Part shown: positions 22,300-34,744 of the stretch, in pieces | How positions within the stretch are numbered: the first letter of the stretch is position 1 | Layout of the letters: each line of letters opens with the position of its first letter | DNA from: Lineus longissimus | Lineage: Eukaryota > Nemertea > Pilidiophora > Heteronemertea > Lineidae | Direction of reading: 5' to 3' | NCBI RefSeq assembly: GCF_910592395.1 | Contig: NC_088322.1 | Coordinates: forward strand, 5,701,431 to 5,765,430 | Length of the DNA: 64,000 nt | Notes under the pieces: model-generated | What the model was told of the DNA's origin: nothing | Database searches by the model: none | Seen by the model: the letters and a program-made list of their open reading frames with translations, nothing else | Translations under genes and position numbers: made by a program

Positions 22300-23354
22300 G
22301 TGCTACGAGTATTTTCAATATCTTGAAATACATTTTTGAATGTCTTTTGATTATTCTTTACAGTGTGTTTTGTCAGGAACATTTCGGTGGCCAAGTCTTG
22401 AGAAACACCCCAGGGCAACATGTGGCTCGTAGCAGGGAATTCCGACACGAGGGCTATTTTCGTCAATGGGAAACACCTTTTGCAACAAACTCGTCAAAAT
22501 AACCAGTTTTGCAAATCTGAAGAAGCCAGAAAACTATAGGGTTCTTGCCGAGGTACTTTTCTACCAATCCTGACATTTTGAAAGCTTTACCTATTGTCTT
22601 TCGTGAGTTATCGCCTAACGCAGGTTAGAGCGGTAGTCATCAGGTAGTCAGAGAAAGAAAGAGAGAATTCAGTAAAACCAATAAACTACCGTCAGAGTAG
22701 TTGGTAGTTTATATATGGGATATCAAATCCAAAGAAAACAATGTTCTGGAGAGAAATCAATAGATTTGCGTTACAAGCTCAAAACACTTACTTGAAAATT
22801 GATAAATGGCAGTAGGGCATCGAATTTTCATTTTTTAGCTACCATGTACATGTATATAGATGATAACACGATAAAGCTATATCGATAGCATAATGCTGAG
22901 CCATATCGAACTAAAACAATGGTATATATCAATTAAACCAACATCGATTTAGTTATTACAAGGTCGTATATTATAAAACTCGATCTACATTTTTTTGAAA
23001 TATCACACCCTGGGATTGAACCCACTGAATGAGTTAAGTTTAGATTTCGACAGCATGACGCACGAGATGAACGTTCATCGTCGACGTATTACCCTGAGGC
23101 ATCCGAATGCAATAATGTTACGAACATGACGAAGACAATAACATTTATATTATTTACAATTCTTCGGAAATTGAATTTCGGACATTGTAGTGGTATTGAG
23201 AACATCCCAGATTACGAACGATACTACTGAATTGTAAAAGAAAATAGAACTGCACCTCCCGCGTATAATCAGATCGAGTAACTGCTGCTAACCTTGGAAG
23301 AGCATGTAAACATCTGATCACACAAAACGAGACGTTTGGCATTTTTTCATGTTT
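22300..23354. other. no gene recognised
   Basis: AT-rich, with a short purine run near 22650. No supported exon or element. Confidence 0.35.
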
Positions 23355-23880
23355 TTTTTTACCGCGAACGCGAAATTAAACCTGCTATATAACTAGCTGT
23401 AGTCGGTCAAGTTAGTAAGATATCAATATCCCATTAGACGACAACAAATGTGACCATGTTATACCCTTAGATGGTCCATTTAGCACCGACAACATACTGA
23501 ACAGTTACTGCTAACCACAAAAATATGTGATGATGTGGAGTAGAAAAACGCTTTTCGAAAATTGTTCTCAAACCAGTGCCATCACTTCTCCCCAAAACTC
23601 TCGAAAAGCAAAATGCGAAACATATCCGTTTTCGAAGAAATGTTATCTTTGACATTACATCCAAATAGTTTTATAGAGATCAGTGACTTTGAAGCAGGCG
23701 TTTGCTTAAAAATGGGTTGTTTGTAACGGCCATGTTCAGCGGATCGAAGAATTGTTCATAGTCCAGTTATGCGGAATTGGCTTGGGTGTACCTCGTGACC
23801 CGAGAGATCTCTGTTCCAACGCGCGTCTTCCGAAATGGGCGGCGGCTTTGATATTAGTTACCTGACGCTTTATTTGAAAA
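23355..23880 (+). repeat. dispersed repeat, inverted partner at 49795-50345
   Basis: Begins TACCGCGAACGCGAAATTAA and matches the reverse complement of 49795-50345 in order: TTAGATGGTCCATT, AACAGTTACTGCTAACCACA-type words, GTTTGTAACGGC, ATCGAAGAATTGTTC, GGAATTGGCTTGGGT and GTGACCCGAGAGA. Divergence is considerable. Class unknown. Confidence 0.6.
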
Positions 23881-23884
23881 ACTC

Positions 23885-24615
23885 TGGTTTTGGCCAATTC
23901 AAAAACAGCCTCCTGTGTCTGTCACCCCTGGCCCTGGGCCTGGGACCACCAGGTAAACCCACGCCCTCGGCCCTGCCACGGAGGCTAGGCCCTCCCTAAA
24001 CAACCTGCAGCGCACTATGGTTGTGTTTTCCGGTGGATATGCCTGTGTTCTTCGCCGTTCGGAAGCTGAGCCAATCGAAACACAGGAAGGCGACAATCAA
24101 ACCCCCGCCAAGCGAACCTCGAGGCAGTGTCACTAGTCCACGGTACTTATACTTAAAGTGAAAGCTGATGTGCTGTTCGTTGCATTCAATTTGGCAATCA
24201 GGTGTGGAGATAGTAGGCCTACTTGAAAGTGAGTACGTAGTACAAAAGGCTGTGTGCATGCTCGGACTGCAGCTGGGAGTGCAGTGTTCACCGTGCCACA
24301 AGTCACTAATTCAGTGAGACTACACCATTGTCCAAAAAGATGCCAGCACTTTTCAACAACAAGGAAGGATGATTTAGTAATTGCACTAGTTAGCGGTGTG
24401 AGACGATGTGCCTCCCACTCTTGATGCTGATGGGACACCGTTAATAAAAATCCTTTTAGCCAAACCTTATCACTATATCAGTTCACAAAACTTGAAAAGA
24501 AAATCCCTTGATATGGCACCATTTGAGATTAAATATAGACGCAACATGGAAGGTATCTAAAAGTTTGAGTCATGGATGACATGCAACATTTTCAGCTCGT
24601 ATGGCATGAACAGTT
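23885..24615. other. locally GC-rich unassigned DNA
   Basis: The stretch 23900-24150 is more GC-rich than its surroundings (for example CCCTGGCCCTGGGCC). Minus-strand frames across 23899-24438 are open but match no family. It may hold a small exon of an unrecognised gene. Confidence 0.25.
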
Positions 24616-24618
24616 CTA

Positions 24619-24793
24619 TACCGGTGTAGAAGTTTAAAATGTCCTAGGATAAAATGTCCGGGAACAAAGGATTCTGTTATGCGCTTCAATCTCTGAGCTA
24701 TTGACTGTCAGGGTCTCTATAGAACCATATTGCAGAATACAATAGGGCCGGACACTTTTTCCAGGGGGGACACTTTTTACTTTTACACCGGTA
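24619..24793. mobile_element. CCGGTGTAA-ended MITE, complete copy
   Basis: The left end TACCGGTGTAGAAGTTTAAA and right end TTTTTACTTTTACACCGGTA form TIRs of about 25 bp around a 175 bp body. The inner half matches the reverse complement of 49434-49547 (GGTTCTATA, GTCAATAGCTCA, CCCGGACATT, CTAGGACATTT). Confidence 0.7.
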
Positions 24794-24802
24794 CCAATTG
24801 TT

Positions 24803-25010
24803 GGCTCACCCGTGAGCCTATCTCATAGCGTATCGTCTTCCGTCGTCCAGCAGTCGTAAGACATTGGTGACACGTTTCATAACTGCTAAAGCTGCTGTAC
24901 TGAAACTTGTTACACATGTACCCCTGGCGCTACTCAGTAACCAAATTGCCGCCAGATATCATTCCTCGTTTGACCACCAGGGGCGTTATGCGAAAAAGTG
25001 AAAACATGTA
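24803..25010 (+). repeat. fragment related to the 20094-20922 TIR element
   Basis: Begins TTGGCTCACCCGTGAGCC and continues with CGTCTTCCGTCGTC, GGTGACACGTTTCATAAC, GCTAAAGCTGCT, ACTTGTTACACATG and GACCACCAGGGG, which are words of the 20094-20922 element in the same order. Confidence 0.55.
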
Positions 25011-28000
25011 CCTCTTGCTCCTGAACCTCTTAACCTTACTTTCCACTACCTTGGTGCCAGAGTGCAGTCTTCAAATTGACTGGCATGTCAATTTCTAGTC
25101 ATGATAATGCTACTGGTATCCTCTTACGGTAGTTCGGTAGTTTTCAAATTGACTGACAAGTCAATTGTATTAGTAATAAGTATTAGCAATAAATTTACTA
25201 AATATTGGCCACAGGTGGTTTATATTGTGCTTCAAGCTTGTTGAATCTCACTACCTGCATTATTTATTGCGAAATAGCTAGGCATTTACACTTTTCGATC
25301 CATCTGCGGGCTGACCAGAGATCCGTTGTAGAAGTAGAAATGATGGGTTATGATATTTGTATCTATAGAGGTAATGACCGACAAACGCTAAGAGAGAGAG
25401 CTCAATGTAATCCGTACCCCGCATATTCTATCCTCGCTAGAATATTTTAAACTTCGTCTTCCCCCCCCCCCCCCCCTCCAAAATCCTCTGTGGCTTAGTG
25501 CAACAACACCCATCTGGTGCTGATGTACTATCCTGTCGTGACCTCTCAGCTTACTTTTTCGCCGTATTTCAATCTCCTTTTGCAAAGGCATTATGTAACT
25601 AGTGCTGTTGCTGGTTTGTCTTTTCGTCTTCACTTAGTGCAGCCGTTTCAAACACGTGGTCCCGATGGGCTTTGCCTTTCCCACCACAGCCAGTCTGCTT
25701 CGCGTTAAAGGATAATTCACAGCCTCCAGGGATACAGACGCTCTTAACGTAACCATTCGCTTTATTTTACACCATGTGTTTTACACGTCCCATTCGGATT
25801 TTCCTGATTCAGCTCTATGAATGAGTGCGAAGAAATTTACTGCCCTGGCGTTACTGTTTGCGCAAGCTATATCAAGTCATCCTCGAAGACCCGGTCTTGA
25901 TCATGAAAAACGAGAGTCTCCCGTTTCTTTCTGTTGACCGTTCGTAGATCACCCTACCCCTATTACCCATGCCACCCAGCCTAGATTCCTTCCCTTGCAA
26001 CTATATGAGCATTATGTCGGATTGGATGTTGGATGGAACAATCAACCCGCTCACGTCAATGCCTATCAATAGCATTGCGCGAAGTTACTATTTATAGCTC
26101 ACAAGGTCATTTGCATAAGATATTGATGACGTTTTAGTCACGTGACAGTCGGACATCGACACTTATTTCTACGCATTTGAGCTTATTTCAAAGTCAATTA
26201 TCTTTGACCCTGCATTGTTTTTAGCATGAATGATACCATAGAGTCAGAGAGAAATATTCAGAACAATTATGTAGTATTTCACATTCGGACATGTGCCAGA
26301 TTGAATCTAACTGCCCTAGTTAGAAAGCCTGAATCCATTACGAAACCGCATGTTTGTCCGACATTGCCTGTAATTCAGCGATGGGGAAATAGAGGGCAGC
26401 AGCTGCAGAGACGTCATCTTCGCGGAATGCTATGACGTCGTTTGACCATACCAGTTACCCTTTTCCATCTAATGGTTAAGGTATTCGTAAACAGATGTCT
26501 GGCTGGGACAGTCCATGAATGAACTTTTCTTCATTTATTATAGTTGCTTGCTCGTCCTCTCATTTCATGAAATGTTCATAGAGGGCTGAGTGGTGGTCGT
26601 TATCGCTTTGAGAAAGCCTTCAGCTGTAATTTGTCTATCTTCTCAGAGCTTTCGCTGAATGGAAAATGCTCAAGTTAACAGACGGTGCTGCCATCTAAGC
26701 CAGTACCCTCGGAACCAGTCCTGAGGTCTTTATATTACACAACAAAAGAAAAAAAGGTACATGACTTTTAGGCCAGAGTCCTCTATTAAAACATGTGTAC
26801 ATTACGTGTACATTGTTGTGCATAAGTTTTGGTAAAAAAAGTACTCATTGGACCAATCAATCTGCACAAAATTTTATATGTGTCAAGAAGAACCCTTTGC
26901 CAATAGCATAATAACGTTTAAAAATATTCCAATACCGATTGCCTGAGAAAAAGAGATTTCCGTACACCATATCCATCAAAACGTCACTGGCGCATTGATA
27001 TGGCCCTGTCAAAGTACAAGTTCTTAACTGACCAGTGAGACCACATTTTCTTAAATATATTATTAAAAAGCATATTTCTGTGATGGCCTGACTCTGTAGA
27101 TTAAGAATCAACCACAGATTGAGAATTAATTCCACTTTGGTCCATCCCAGCCATGTATTTACCACAACTTGACATTTTGATAAGCTCTATGTGACTGTGC
27201 CACACTTCCGGTCGTGGATGAATACATGTCTCTGCCCTTCATGTTCCTGTTGGATGTTGATTTCATCCGTCCATTCATGATTTGATCCATGATTTTATCC
27301 AATAGATAGGGCTTAATACGATGGAATGCGGTGCCTCACAATACACGGGGGAAAGCACAGTTCACACAAGTGAGGTAAACAACGCACTTCCAGATTCATA
27401 CCCCGAATTAAACTAGCCCCATCTGACGCCAAGCTCACCTTCACCCTACAAATTCTCAATACGGATTGCCTATTCTATGACAATTAACAAGGCGCAGTGA
27501 CAACAATTTGATAAACTCGGCATTTACCTCTCGGCCCATATTTTCTCACATGGCCATGGCCTAATAGTTTTGTCAAAGTAGACACCAATAACACCCAAGG
27601 CCAAATACAGGAAAAAAAACATAACTCAGAACTCGGTATTCAAAGAAATTCTGTAACTTTCATTTCTACCACATTACCACAGGCCATGACACACTGACTG
27701 GTAACTGTACGGCCTATAGCTCTTCGCAGCTCCGTGCGGATCACGGTTATTTGCCAGTATTACCTATCACCAGTTAGATATCTCTAGCTTTCTCAGGCAC
27801 TTGCTACTAGAGGTACTCAATAATTCGTTATGTACTTGCTAGCTTTTGTCATAACATCTTAAAGAACCATTGGTATTATTAAGGGCAATATTACCCAGCT
27901 GTCGGCTGCCCAGTCACCTATTCTACATAAGTAGTTTCAATCGCGGATCACGCGAATCCGCTCCAAGCAATGACCGTGCGCTTAACCTCACAGCCGCGGT

Positions 28001-30785
28001 CATCGTTTTCCCAAGCCACCGTATTTTTTAACATTTTTGCTGACATACTCTTTCATATTGATGATCGGTGAAACTGCCATGTTGTCCGCTGGGCAACGGT
28101 CGGAGACGTTATCTAATGTAACAAAAGTATGAACTTTTTTATGATATTTCCTAGCGGAAAGCAATTAAACCTCAGGCGTTCCTCATATTGGGATTTAATG
28201 ACATCGATACGGTCACTATAGATGGGGTCCACACAGTTGTAGGTTATGCAAAAATATCGCTAAAGCTGTACACTCTCATTACGATTGATTGGTCATGTTG
28301 GCCGCCGTGTTGTCACCTTTGGCCGTCTTGGGCGATATATACTGGATAAGCAAAAATCTATACACTGGCCATTAGGTTCGACAGGGAGTTAAGTTATTTT
28401 GTGTGTATGGTGATATAACACATAACACACAGTTGCAAGGTCGAATACATTTTGTTCAAGATTGATTATAGAAACAAACACCGCAGTGGCAGGTCTCTGT
28501 TTTAAAATCGAGAACTTGAGGGTGGAGCTAAGATGTCTGCTGGAACCTGAGACGCGTTCGCCGGAGGTTTGGCCACGAAATTCCTTAAAGGAACGGCGGC
28601 TTTTTATTGCAGTATTTTTATTCCTTTTCTGTTTCATCAGTAAAAATTCTGAACGTGTTCAATGCTTTTTCAATTTTGTTTCAGCTCTTAGATAGAAGAA
28701 GAACATGTTATTCGTTATTTTCAGAACGCGTTCCCGCCACGTGAGTGCACGCCGATATCCGAGTTCACGTCACCCCGCTATTAAAACGCAACGTCATTTC
28801 AATTTATCGTCGCAGTTGCGGGGTAATCAAGCGGCATCAGCGTGACGTCGGAAAAATCGATATCATCACCATGACGTCAACGGGTAGATCCTAAAACAAC
28901 TTACTATGCGCCAGTCCGATCTTAAATTTTTCCTTTTTTTTCGGCAATTTGTTAATGGAAACTACTTATATAGAAAAGGAGGTGACTGGGCAGCGGACAG
29001 CAGGGTAAGATTGCCCTTAATAATGCCGACTCGAGGGATTTTAAGTTCATATTTTTTATTTGAAAGACTCTGTATGGTCAACTACCCCTCGGCGTGTTAC
29101 CTGTGCGATTGAAATGATAGGAATTGAAAACATAATCTGAGCATATTCGGAATTACGAAACTATTGAACCTGAATCGTCTCTTTATACCCCGACCTTTCT
29201 TTTCATAAACCCTGCTCACGCCCCAGCGTCCAAAAGGACCCTGCCCCCCCCCCCCCTCGACTCTCACGCACGCACACGCCTGCACAAAGGAATACGCAAG
29301 TGGCTTATTTTATATGATGCTTGTTCGCCAAAGAGTGGACTTTTAGCTGGGCTGAATACGAATTATTTTGGGCTATATCGACAAATACATATACATATAT
29401 ATATCGGGTTATTCAAAAAAGAAAGCTAAGTGGTGGCCAAAAAATGTATATTTCTTTGATGACGTGTTATTACATATATCTGGTGAAGATTTCAGCACAA
29501 TGGCGATTGAACAGTAACGACATTTGTAGGACGAATCAAAAATTACTCACTATCAGTTGTTCACCAATTTCTTTAAAAAATGTGCCATTAATAGATTTAG
29601 GATCAAGCCTTGGAACCTCAATACATTGACATTTAGTATCAGAGAATATCATGCCAACATCTGTTAGATTGTTTTATAGCCGAATTGGCAAGTAATGTAA
29701 TCAGATACATAGTTGGCTGCCGTCGATGTGACTTCATAACTGAGAACGGTCAGTATTTTCTCTACTTATCATTAGTGCATTTGTGACAGATAATACAGTA
29801 GAATGATCTTCAAACATTTCGTAACATCTACTTTCTCTTTGACTGATAGCCTTTTTGAAAATTAATCATTGTTATTTATGGACATTTTGGGAATGATGAC
29901 GTCATTAGAGCGATAACTAATCACAAGTTAACCTTAATGTCGGTTGATAAATAGCAAGTGTGTCACCTTGAACATCTTACTTAACACTAAACATCAAAGA
30001 TGAGTCCAAGTAACCACCGAGGTTTTTCATATTGCATGCCTGCTCATGACGAAGTTTTAATATTTTGATGATATGAACATTTTTCCAAGCGTCGTGTAAG
30101 TTTCATGGTCGTGTCAGTTATTTCTATGAGTGCATAGAATTTATATGATTTCTTCGCGTCCATCCCTCAGATTTACAATTTTAAAAGACAGGCAGGGTAA
30201 AGGCCATTGTTCACAGTGTTTCAAGAATCGTATCAGCCTCGCTTCGATACCAATCATAATGATCATCTCCAATACAGAGCATCCTGGAGAATCAGTTCTC
30301 AAACTGACCGAGAGCCTTATCTTTATCTTGTGTATTTAAAACATGGTTTCAAAGTTACCAAGCAACCTGTCCTCGATGTGACCTGAGGAAATATGCAGAT
30401 CACAAGTAAAATAGCCAAAACAGCTCAAATGTGCGCTCAATTTGCTATTTGCCTGTGTCCATTCTGATAACACGGACAATGACATTATGTGCACTAAATT
30501 TTGAGGTAAATTGACAACCATGCCGTTTCCCAGCAGTACACGAACAAAATCAGTTCCCCAATCTCGCCCTGGGTTAAACATGTCAGAAGGACTAATGGAC
30601 TGATGGTTTGGGGGTTCCATTCCATCATGCATCGAAAAGACTTATTGTGAGTCCAGTGGGGGGGGGGATTGGGGGTGGGGTGGCTCCACCATGATGTCAA
30701 CAGTTGTGTGAGTTCAGTAGAGCTTGCACTTTACATAGTACTTGACTACTGTTAATGTTGATTGGAAGAGACAAACAAGTGAAAC
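25011..30785. other. long stretch without a recognised gene
   Basis: No frame here resembles a known protein. Homopolymer tracts occur at about 25461-25478 (C), 29245-29258 (C) and 30657-30668 (G). The stretch 28780-28880 is rich in GACGTCA-type words. The minus-strand frame 30336-30632 has protein-like composition but no family I know. Confidence 0.4.
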
Positions 30786-30862
30786 GCCTTTTCGGTTACA
30801 AGATAAACCATTTTCCTGAAAATGTATGAAAGAAATCAAAATGGCGGATAGCGAGAAATTTT
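30786..30862 (+). repeat. short dispersed repeat, partner of 12945-13015
   Basis: Reverse complement match to 12945-13015 through CCTTTTCGGTTACAAGAT, CATTTTCCTGAAAATGTATG and ATGGCGGATAGCGAGAAA. Confidence 0.55.
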
Positions 30863-31109
30863 AATCTAAAATAAAATCACGCATAATAATTATTAAATAA
30901 TCAATTCAAGAACTTTATGGCTTAGTATATACAGCAAAGCAGTATAGATTTATACATAGAAAAGTTTACTGATGGGTCAACCGAAGAACAAACATACTGC
31001 ATTAATAATCCCAATGGTCTTTTAAACTGCATTTAAACTGGAAGTTGACCGCGGCGTGTGACCAGACCATATGGCGTCATATTGCGCATATTGCGCGTCC
31101 AATCATCTT

Positions 31110-31274
31110 TGTGGCTGTAATCAATTTCGGCACGGTAGAAATAATTATCGCTGTGGCGGAAATAATTATTGCCAAGCGGCGGAAATTAAAAATACACTTT
31201 AATTCCAAAAAATAATATTAATCCAAAAAAACCAGTATTCCGGAAAAAAAATGATGAAACTTTCCAGCCACCGT
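31110..31274. mobile_element. partial element ending in CCAGCCACCGT
   Basis: The right end reads GATGAAACTTTCCAGCCACCGT, the same terminus as the elements ending at 32426 and 32885. Inside are about three copies of a GGCGGAAATAATTATTG-type unit of about 20 bp (31130-31190). The left terminus is not recognisable. It appears to be a third member of the ACGGTGGCT family with a third repeat unit. Confidence 0.45.
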
Positions 31275-31329
31275 ATGTTTCTCTAGGTACGATCACTCCT
31301 AATGTATAAACCGTAATGTGGACTTAGAA

Positions 31330-31390
31330 AAATTACTAGGCCTAACTTATACAACTAGTACCTAGTTGTATAAGTTAGGCCTAGTAATTT
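31330..31390. repeat. perfect 29-bp-arm palindrome
   Basis: Positions 31330-31358 and 31362-31390 are exact inverted repeats separated by TAC; each arm includes CTAGGCCTAACTTATACAAC. Neither arm forms part of the neighbouring arrays. It ends directly at the truncated left terminus of the foldback beginning 31391. Confidence 0.9.
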
Positions 31391-32426
31391 GGGAAAGGAC
31401 ATCGAAAAAAAAAATTCTCGGCGGGACGACTTATTATCTCGGGGGGACGACTTATTATGTCGGGGGGACGACTTATTATCTCGGGGGACGACTTATTATC
31501 TCGGGGGGACGACTTAGTAAGTCGGGGGGATGACTTATTATCTCGGGGGGACGACATATTAAGTCGGGGGGACGACTTATTAAGTCGGGGGGACGACTTA
31601 TGAAAGCGAGGGCGAGGCCTGGCTGTGACTGTCTCATCTCTCTCATCATGTTGTCAACACGGTGGAGCAGCCAGGACTGATTTGGCCTGGCTGTGACTTC
31701 CTCATCTCTCTCATCATGTTGACAACTTAATAATAATATTGCCCTACTGCCTTTTTCATGAATCAATTTTGAGCATTATGTTTGCAACGTAGTTGACAAT
31801 AATTATAGTGGGAGAGATGAGACAGTCACAGCCAGGCCAAATCAATCTTGGCTGCTCTGCCAAGTTGTCAACATGGTGAGAGAGATGAGGAAGTCACAGC
31901 CAGGCCAAATCAGTCCTGGCTGCTCCACCGTGTTGACAACATGATGAGAGTCCTGGCTGCTCTGCCAAGTTGTCTACATGGTGAGAGAGATGAGGAAGTC
32001 ACAGCCAGGCCTCGCCCTCGCTTTCATAAGTCGTCTCCCCGACTTAATAAGTCGTCCCCCCGAGATAATAAGTCGTCTCCCCGACTTAATAAGTCGTCCC
32101 CCCGAGATAATAAGTCGTTCCCCCCGACTTACTAAGTCGTCCCTCCGAGATAATAAGTCGTCCCCCGAGATAATAAGTCGTCCCCCCGACATAACAAGTC
32201 GTCCCCCCGAGATAATAAGTCGTTCCCCCGACTTAATAAGTCGTCCCCCCGACTTAATAAGTCGTCCCCACCGACATTATGAAAATCAATTTTTCTTTTC
32301 TTTTTTTTTCGTAAGTCGTCCCCCCGACTTACTAAGTCGTCCCCCCGAGATAATAAGTCGTCCCCCCGAGATAATAAGTCGTCCCGCCGAGATTTTTTTT
32401 TTTCGATGTCCTTTTCCAGCCACCGT
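31391..32426. mobile_element. foldback element with 21-bp AAGTCGTCCCCC arms
   Basis: The right end reads GATGTCCTTTTCCAGCCACCGT; the left end starts at GGGAAAGGACATCG and lacks the terminal ACGGTGGCT. The outer arms (31413-31600 and 32023-32396) are inverted arrays of a 21-bp unit, GTCGTCCCCCCGAGATAATA, alternating with GTCGTCCCCCCGACTTAATA. The inner arms contain a roughly 65 bp block (CCTGGCTGTGACTGTCTCAT through CAGCCAGGACTGATTT), twice on the left and more often, partly deleted, on the right. The single-copy centre is about 31735-31810. Overlapping frames in the arms are array artefacts. Confidence 0.8.
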
Positions 32427-32595
32427 AATACCTATGTACTGTATGTATCCTACGTTTTCGGTTGTAGACGATTTTAAGCAGATTATATTACAGGTAAACA
32501 ATACATCCGCGGCCATTTTGTAGATGCAGACGTTATCCAAACATGAATAAACATAAACTTTTCCCAAATCTAATGGTCTTTCGGCGCAGATACCT

Positions 32596-32885
32596 ACGGT
32601 GGCTTGGAAAGGACATCACATGAAAAGTCACACAAAGACTGACACTCCTGCCTGTACTCCCCCTTTAAATCGAGTGATTCATGTTGTAGTCTCAGTTTGA
32701 ATGTTGAATGGCCGCGATTTCGTAACTCGATCGCCCGAGACAATATCTCGATCGCTCGAGATATTATCTCGAGCGCTCGAGATAAGTAAGTCCATCGATC
32801 AAGATATTTCCTGAAAAAATGATGTCCTTTCAAGATCAAGATCAAGATATTTCCTGAAAAAAAGATGTCCTTTCCCAGCCACCGT
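32596..32885. mobile_element. ACGGTGGCT-ended MITE with perfect 8-bp target duplication
   Basis: Starts ACGGTGGCTTGGAAAGGACA and ends TGTCCTTTCCCAGCCACCGT. The 8-mer AGATACCT flanks it exactly (32588-32595 and 32886-32893). It shares termini with the foldback ending at 32426 but carries a different internal array based on CTCGAGATAATATCTCGATCG-like words (about 32725-32790). An 8-bp duplication is typical of hAT and some other superfamilies; the class is otherwise unknown. Confidence 0.85.
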
Positions 32886-32899
32886 AGATACCTAATAGG

Positions 32900-33180
32900 A
32901 GTTAGGTAAATTTAATGTTATACGGGCTATTTATCAAATACTGGCGTTATAACAATAAAACGTGTTCGAGATGAGTTCGATCGTTGTCCGCTGATGATGA
33001 CGTCATAGCCTGTAATAGTCGCTTATCTCTTTGCTCCACACCCGTGCTAGTACAATCTGTTAGCTATCCACAGGACAAGCCCGCGGCACACATTACGGCA
33101 AATCTGCCCCAAAGAAATTTTCAGCAATAAGAAGTCGTCTCCAAGGTCCTCCATGCAGTGTTTTGTTTATTATCCTGATT
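32900..33180. other. no gene recognised
   Basis: No repeat or frame is recognised; it is the downstream side of the candidate exon at 33183-33390. Confidence 0.3.
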
Positions 33181-33182
33181 AC

Positions 33183-33390
33183 CTTGATTGCTGGAGGAAG
33201 CCCTGTAGCAATCTTACGTAATCAACATTTGGTCTGGATGCCTGCTGTGCTGGAACTGCCAAGATGATATTATCTACCTGAATCAACAGACCACTGCTGT
33301 CAACTGGTAGAAAGAGGCTAGAATTATTTCCTGAGTCACAGAATACGAGGAAATGTGAAAGATCGGACGTGGTAATAAGTTTCACCTCTC
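33183..33390 (-). CDS. candidate host exon, unknown protein
   Basis: The minus-strand frame reads VKLITTSDLSHFLVFCDSGN, then LFLPVDSSGLLIQVDNIILAVP and a closing DYVRLLQGFLQQS. Composition and hydrophobic spacing look like a folded globular protein. The frame ends at AATCAAG followed by GTAATC, a plausible splice donor, with an in-frame stop just beyond, as expected for an intron. The acceptor side is weak (CCGCAAG near 33400, no good pyrimidine tract). I do not recognise the family. It shows no link to the repeats around it, so it is the best candidate for a host exon here. Confidence 0.35.
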
Positions 33391-33399
33391 CAGCGCAGA

Positions 33400-34740
33400 C
33401 TTGCGGTAATGTTTTTTTCTCTATAAGTGAAGCAGGTCGAGTACCAGAGAATGGCAGATTTTATTTTTTTGGGGGGGGGGGAGGGGGTTAACCTCCATAA
33501 ATAGATTAGTGTCTCTAATTAGTCATTATGTTTTTTGTTCAGCATTTCTCAGTTATATTCCCGACAAAGTAATAATTATAAGTGCATGCATACGCCATAA
33601 TATGTAAGAAAGGAACATCCACATACGGCAATGATGTTTTATGTGGAGAGAGAATCTGAAATCGTGTTTTACCTAAATTTCGAGAGGTCGTCGCAAGGAG
33701 TTGTTTCCGGTCCGCATGCAAAAATTTACCGACACTTCTTTATTTTCAGTATATATTGTCAGTATAAGGGAAATCACGTTATTGAATTTCTTTTCACGAG
33801 AGAACGTGCCAAATGAAACTGCCAGAGGTCACTGCGCTAGTCTTTTATCAGTCCTGATTGTTGGTCAAATTGGTTGACATTTTTATCAACAAAGGTGAAG
33901 TATTCTTCTTCTGAAGTGAATGACCACGTCATTTTGGAAAGGCCTGTAGACGAGTAGCATGTGTCTACTTAATATCAACATTTTTGTTCAAAGACAAGTA
34001 TTGACACAACGATACAACCTCAGAGATTTAAATATAGCACAATATAACCTTGTGAACCTTGTATGAAATATTGGTGATGATGATAATCATCACCGCAGCT
34101 AAACTCTACACAAACAGAGCAAATGCATTACATGTACGTGACACGATTGAATACGTGTGACATTGCTTCTTATTTCGTTTGCTTTGCAAATCACCATTTC
34201 CGAGGCAGTATGAACCTCGTGTGGGCAGGAGACCCGTTGTCCACTGACTATAAGATACAAACACCAATCACTTTAAGCTAGTACTGCCTAATGAAGCGAC
34301 TAATTAAAACATTGTGCGCGGAATACAATGCCAATGTCCATGAGCGCTTGAAATTAGACGTTGATAAAGTGAACAGAGATCAAGTGCCACGTGTATAGCA
34401 GTCAATCATGAGTGTAACACCAGTGAAAAATCGTTTTTGAATTCACGGAGGTACTCTCCATGAGAGGTGTTTGTGTATGAACACTGAAAGTAGATGCATT
34501 GAGACAAAAAGTAACATTGGTAGTCGCAATAAAAAGATAATAGACAAATGTACTCTATATATCATATGATCTACGCTAGTGACATAATGTACAAATATCG
34601 AGTGGACTGGGAAAAAAGCCTCATAGGTCCTAATCAAATCTCAAGAAAAAGTTCTTACACGCCATGAAGACTTAGGTAAGAAAAACTAGTAACTATTAAA
34701 ACGTTGTTATTCAATTTTGAAGACCGCCCTAGGAGAATTT
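33400..34740. other. no gene recognised
   Basis: A G tract lies at 33471-33488. Otherwise no supported exon or element. Confidence 0.35.
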
Positions 34741-34744
34741 GGCA

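Noticed and set aside
31391-32426. CRISPR-like array (regular short repeats)
   Set aside because: Units are contiguous with no unique spacers, present in both orientations, and the genome is eukaryotic.
31476-32567. Frames with ISRPPDLISRPPE-type repeats up to 181 residues
   Set aside because: They are translations of the 21-bp foldback arms in several frames on both strands.
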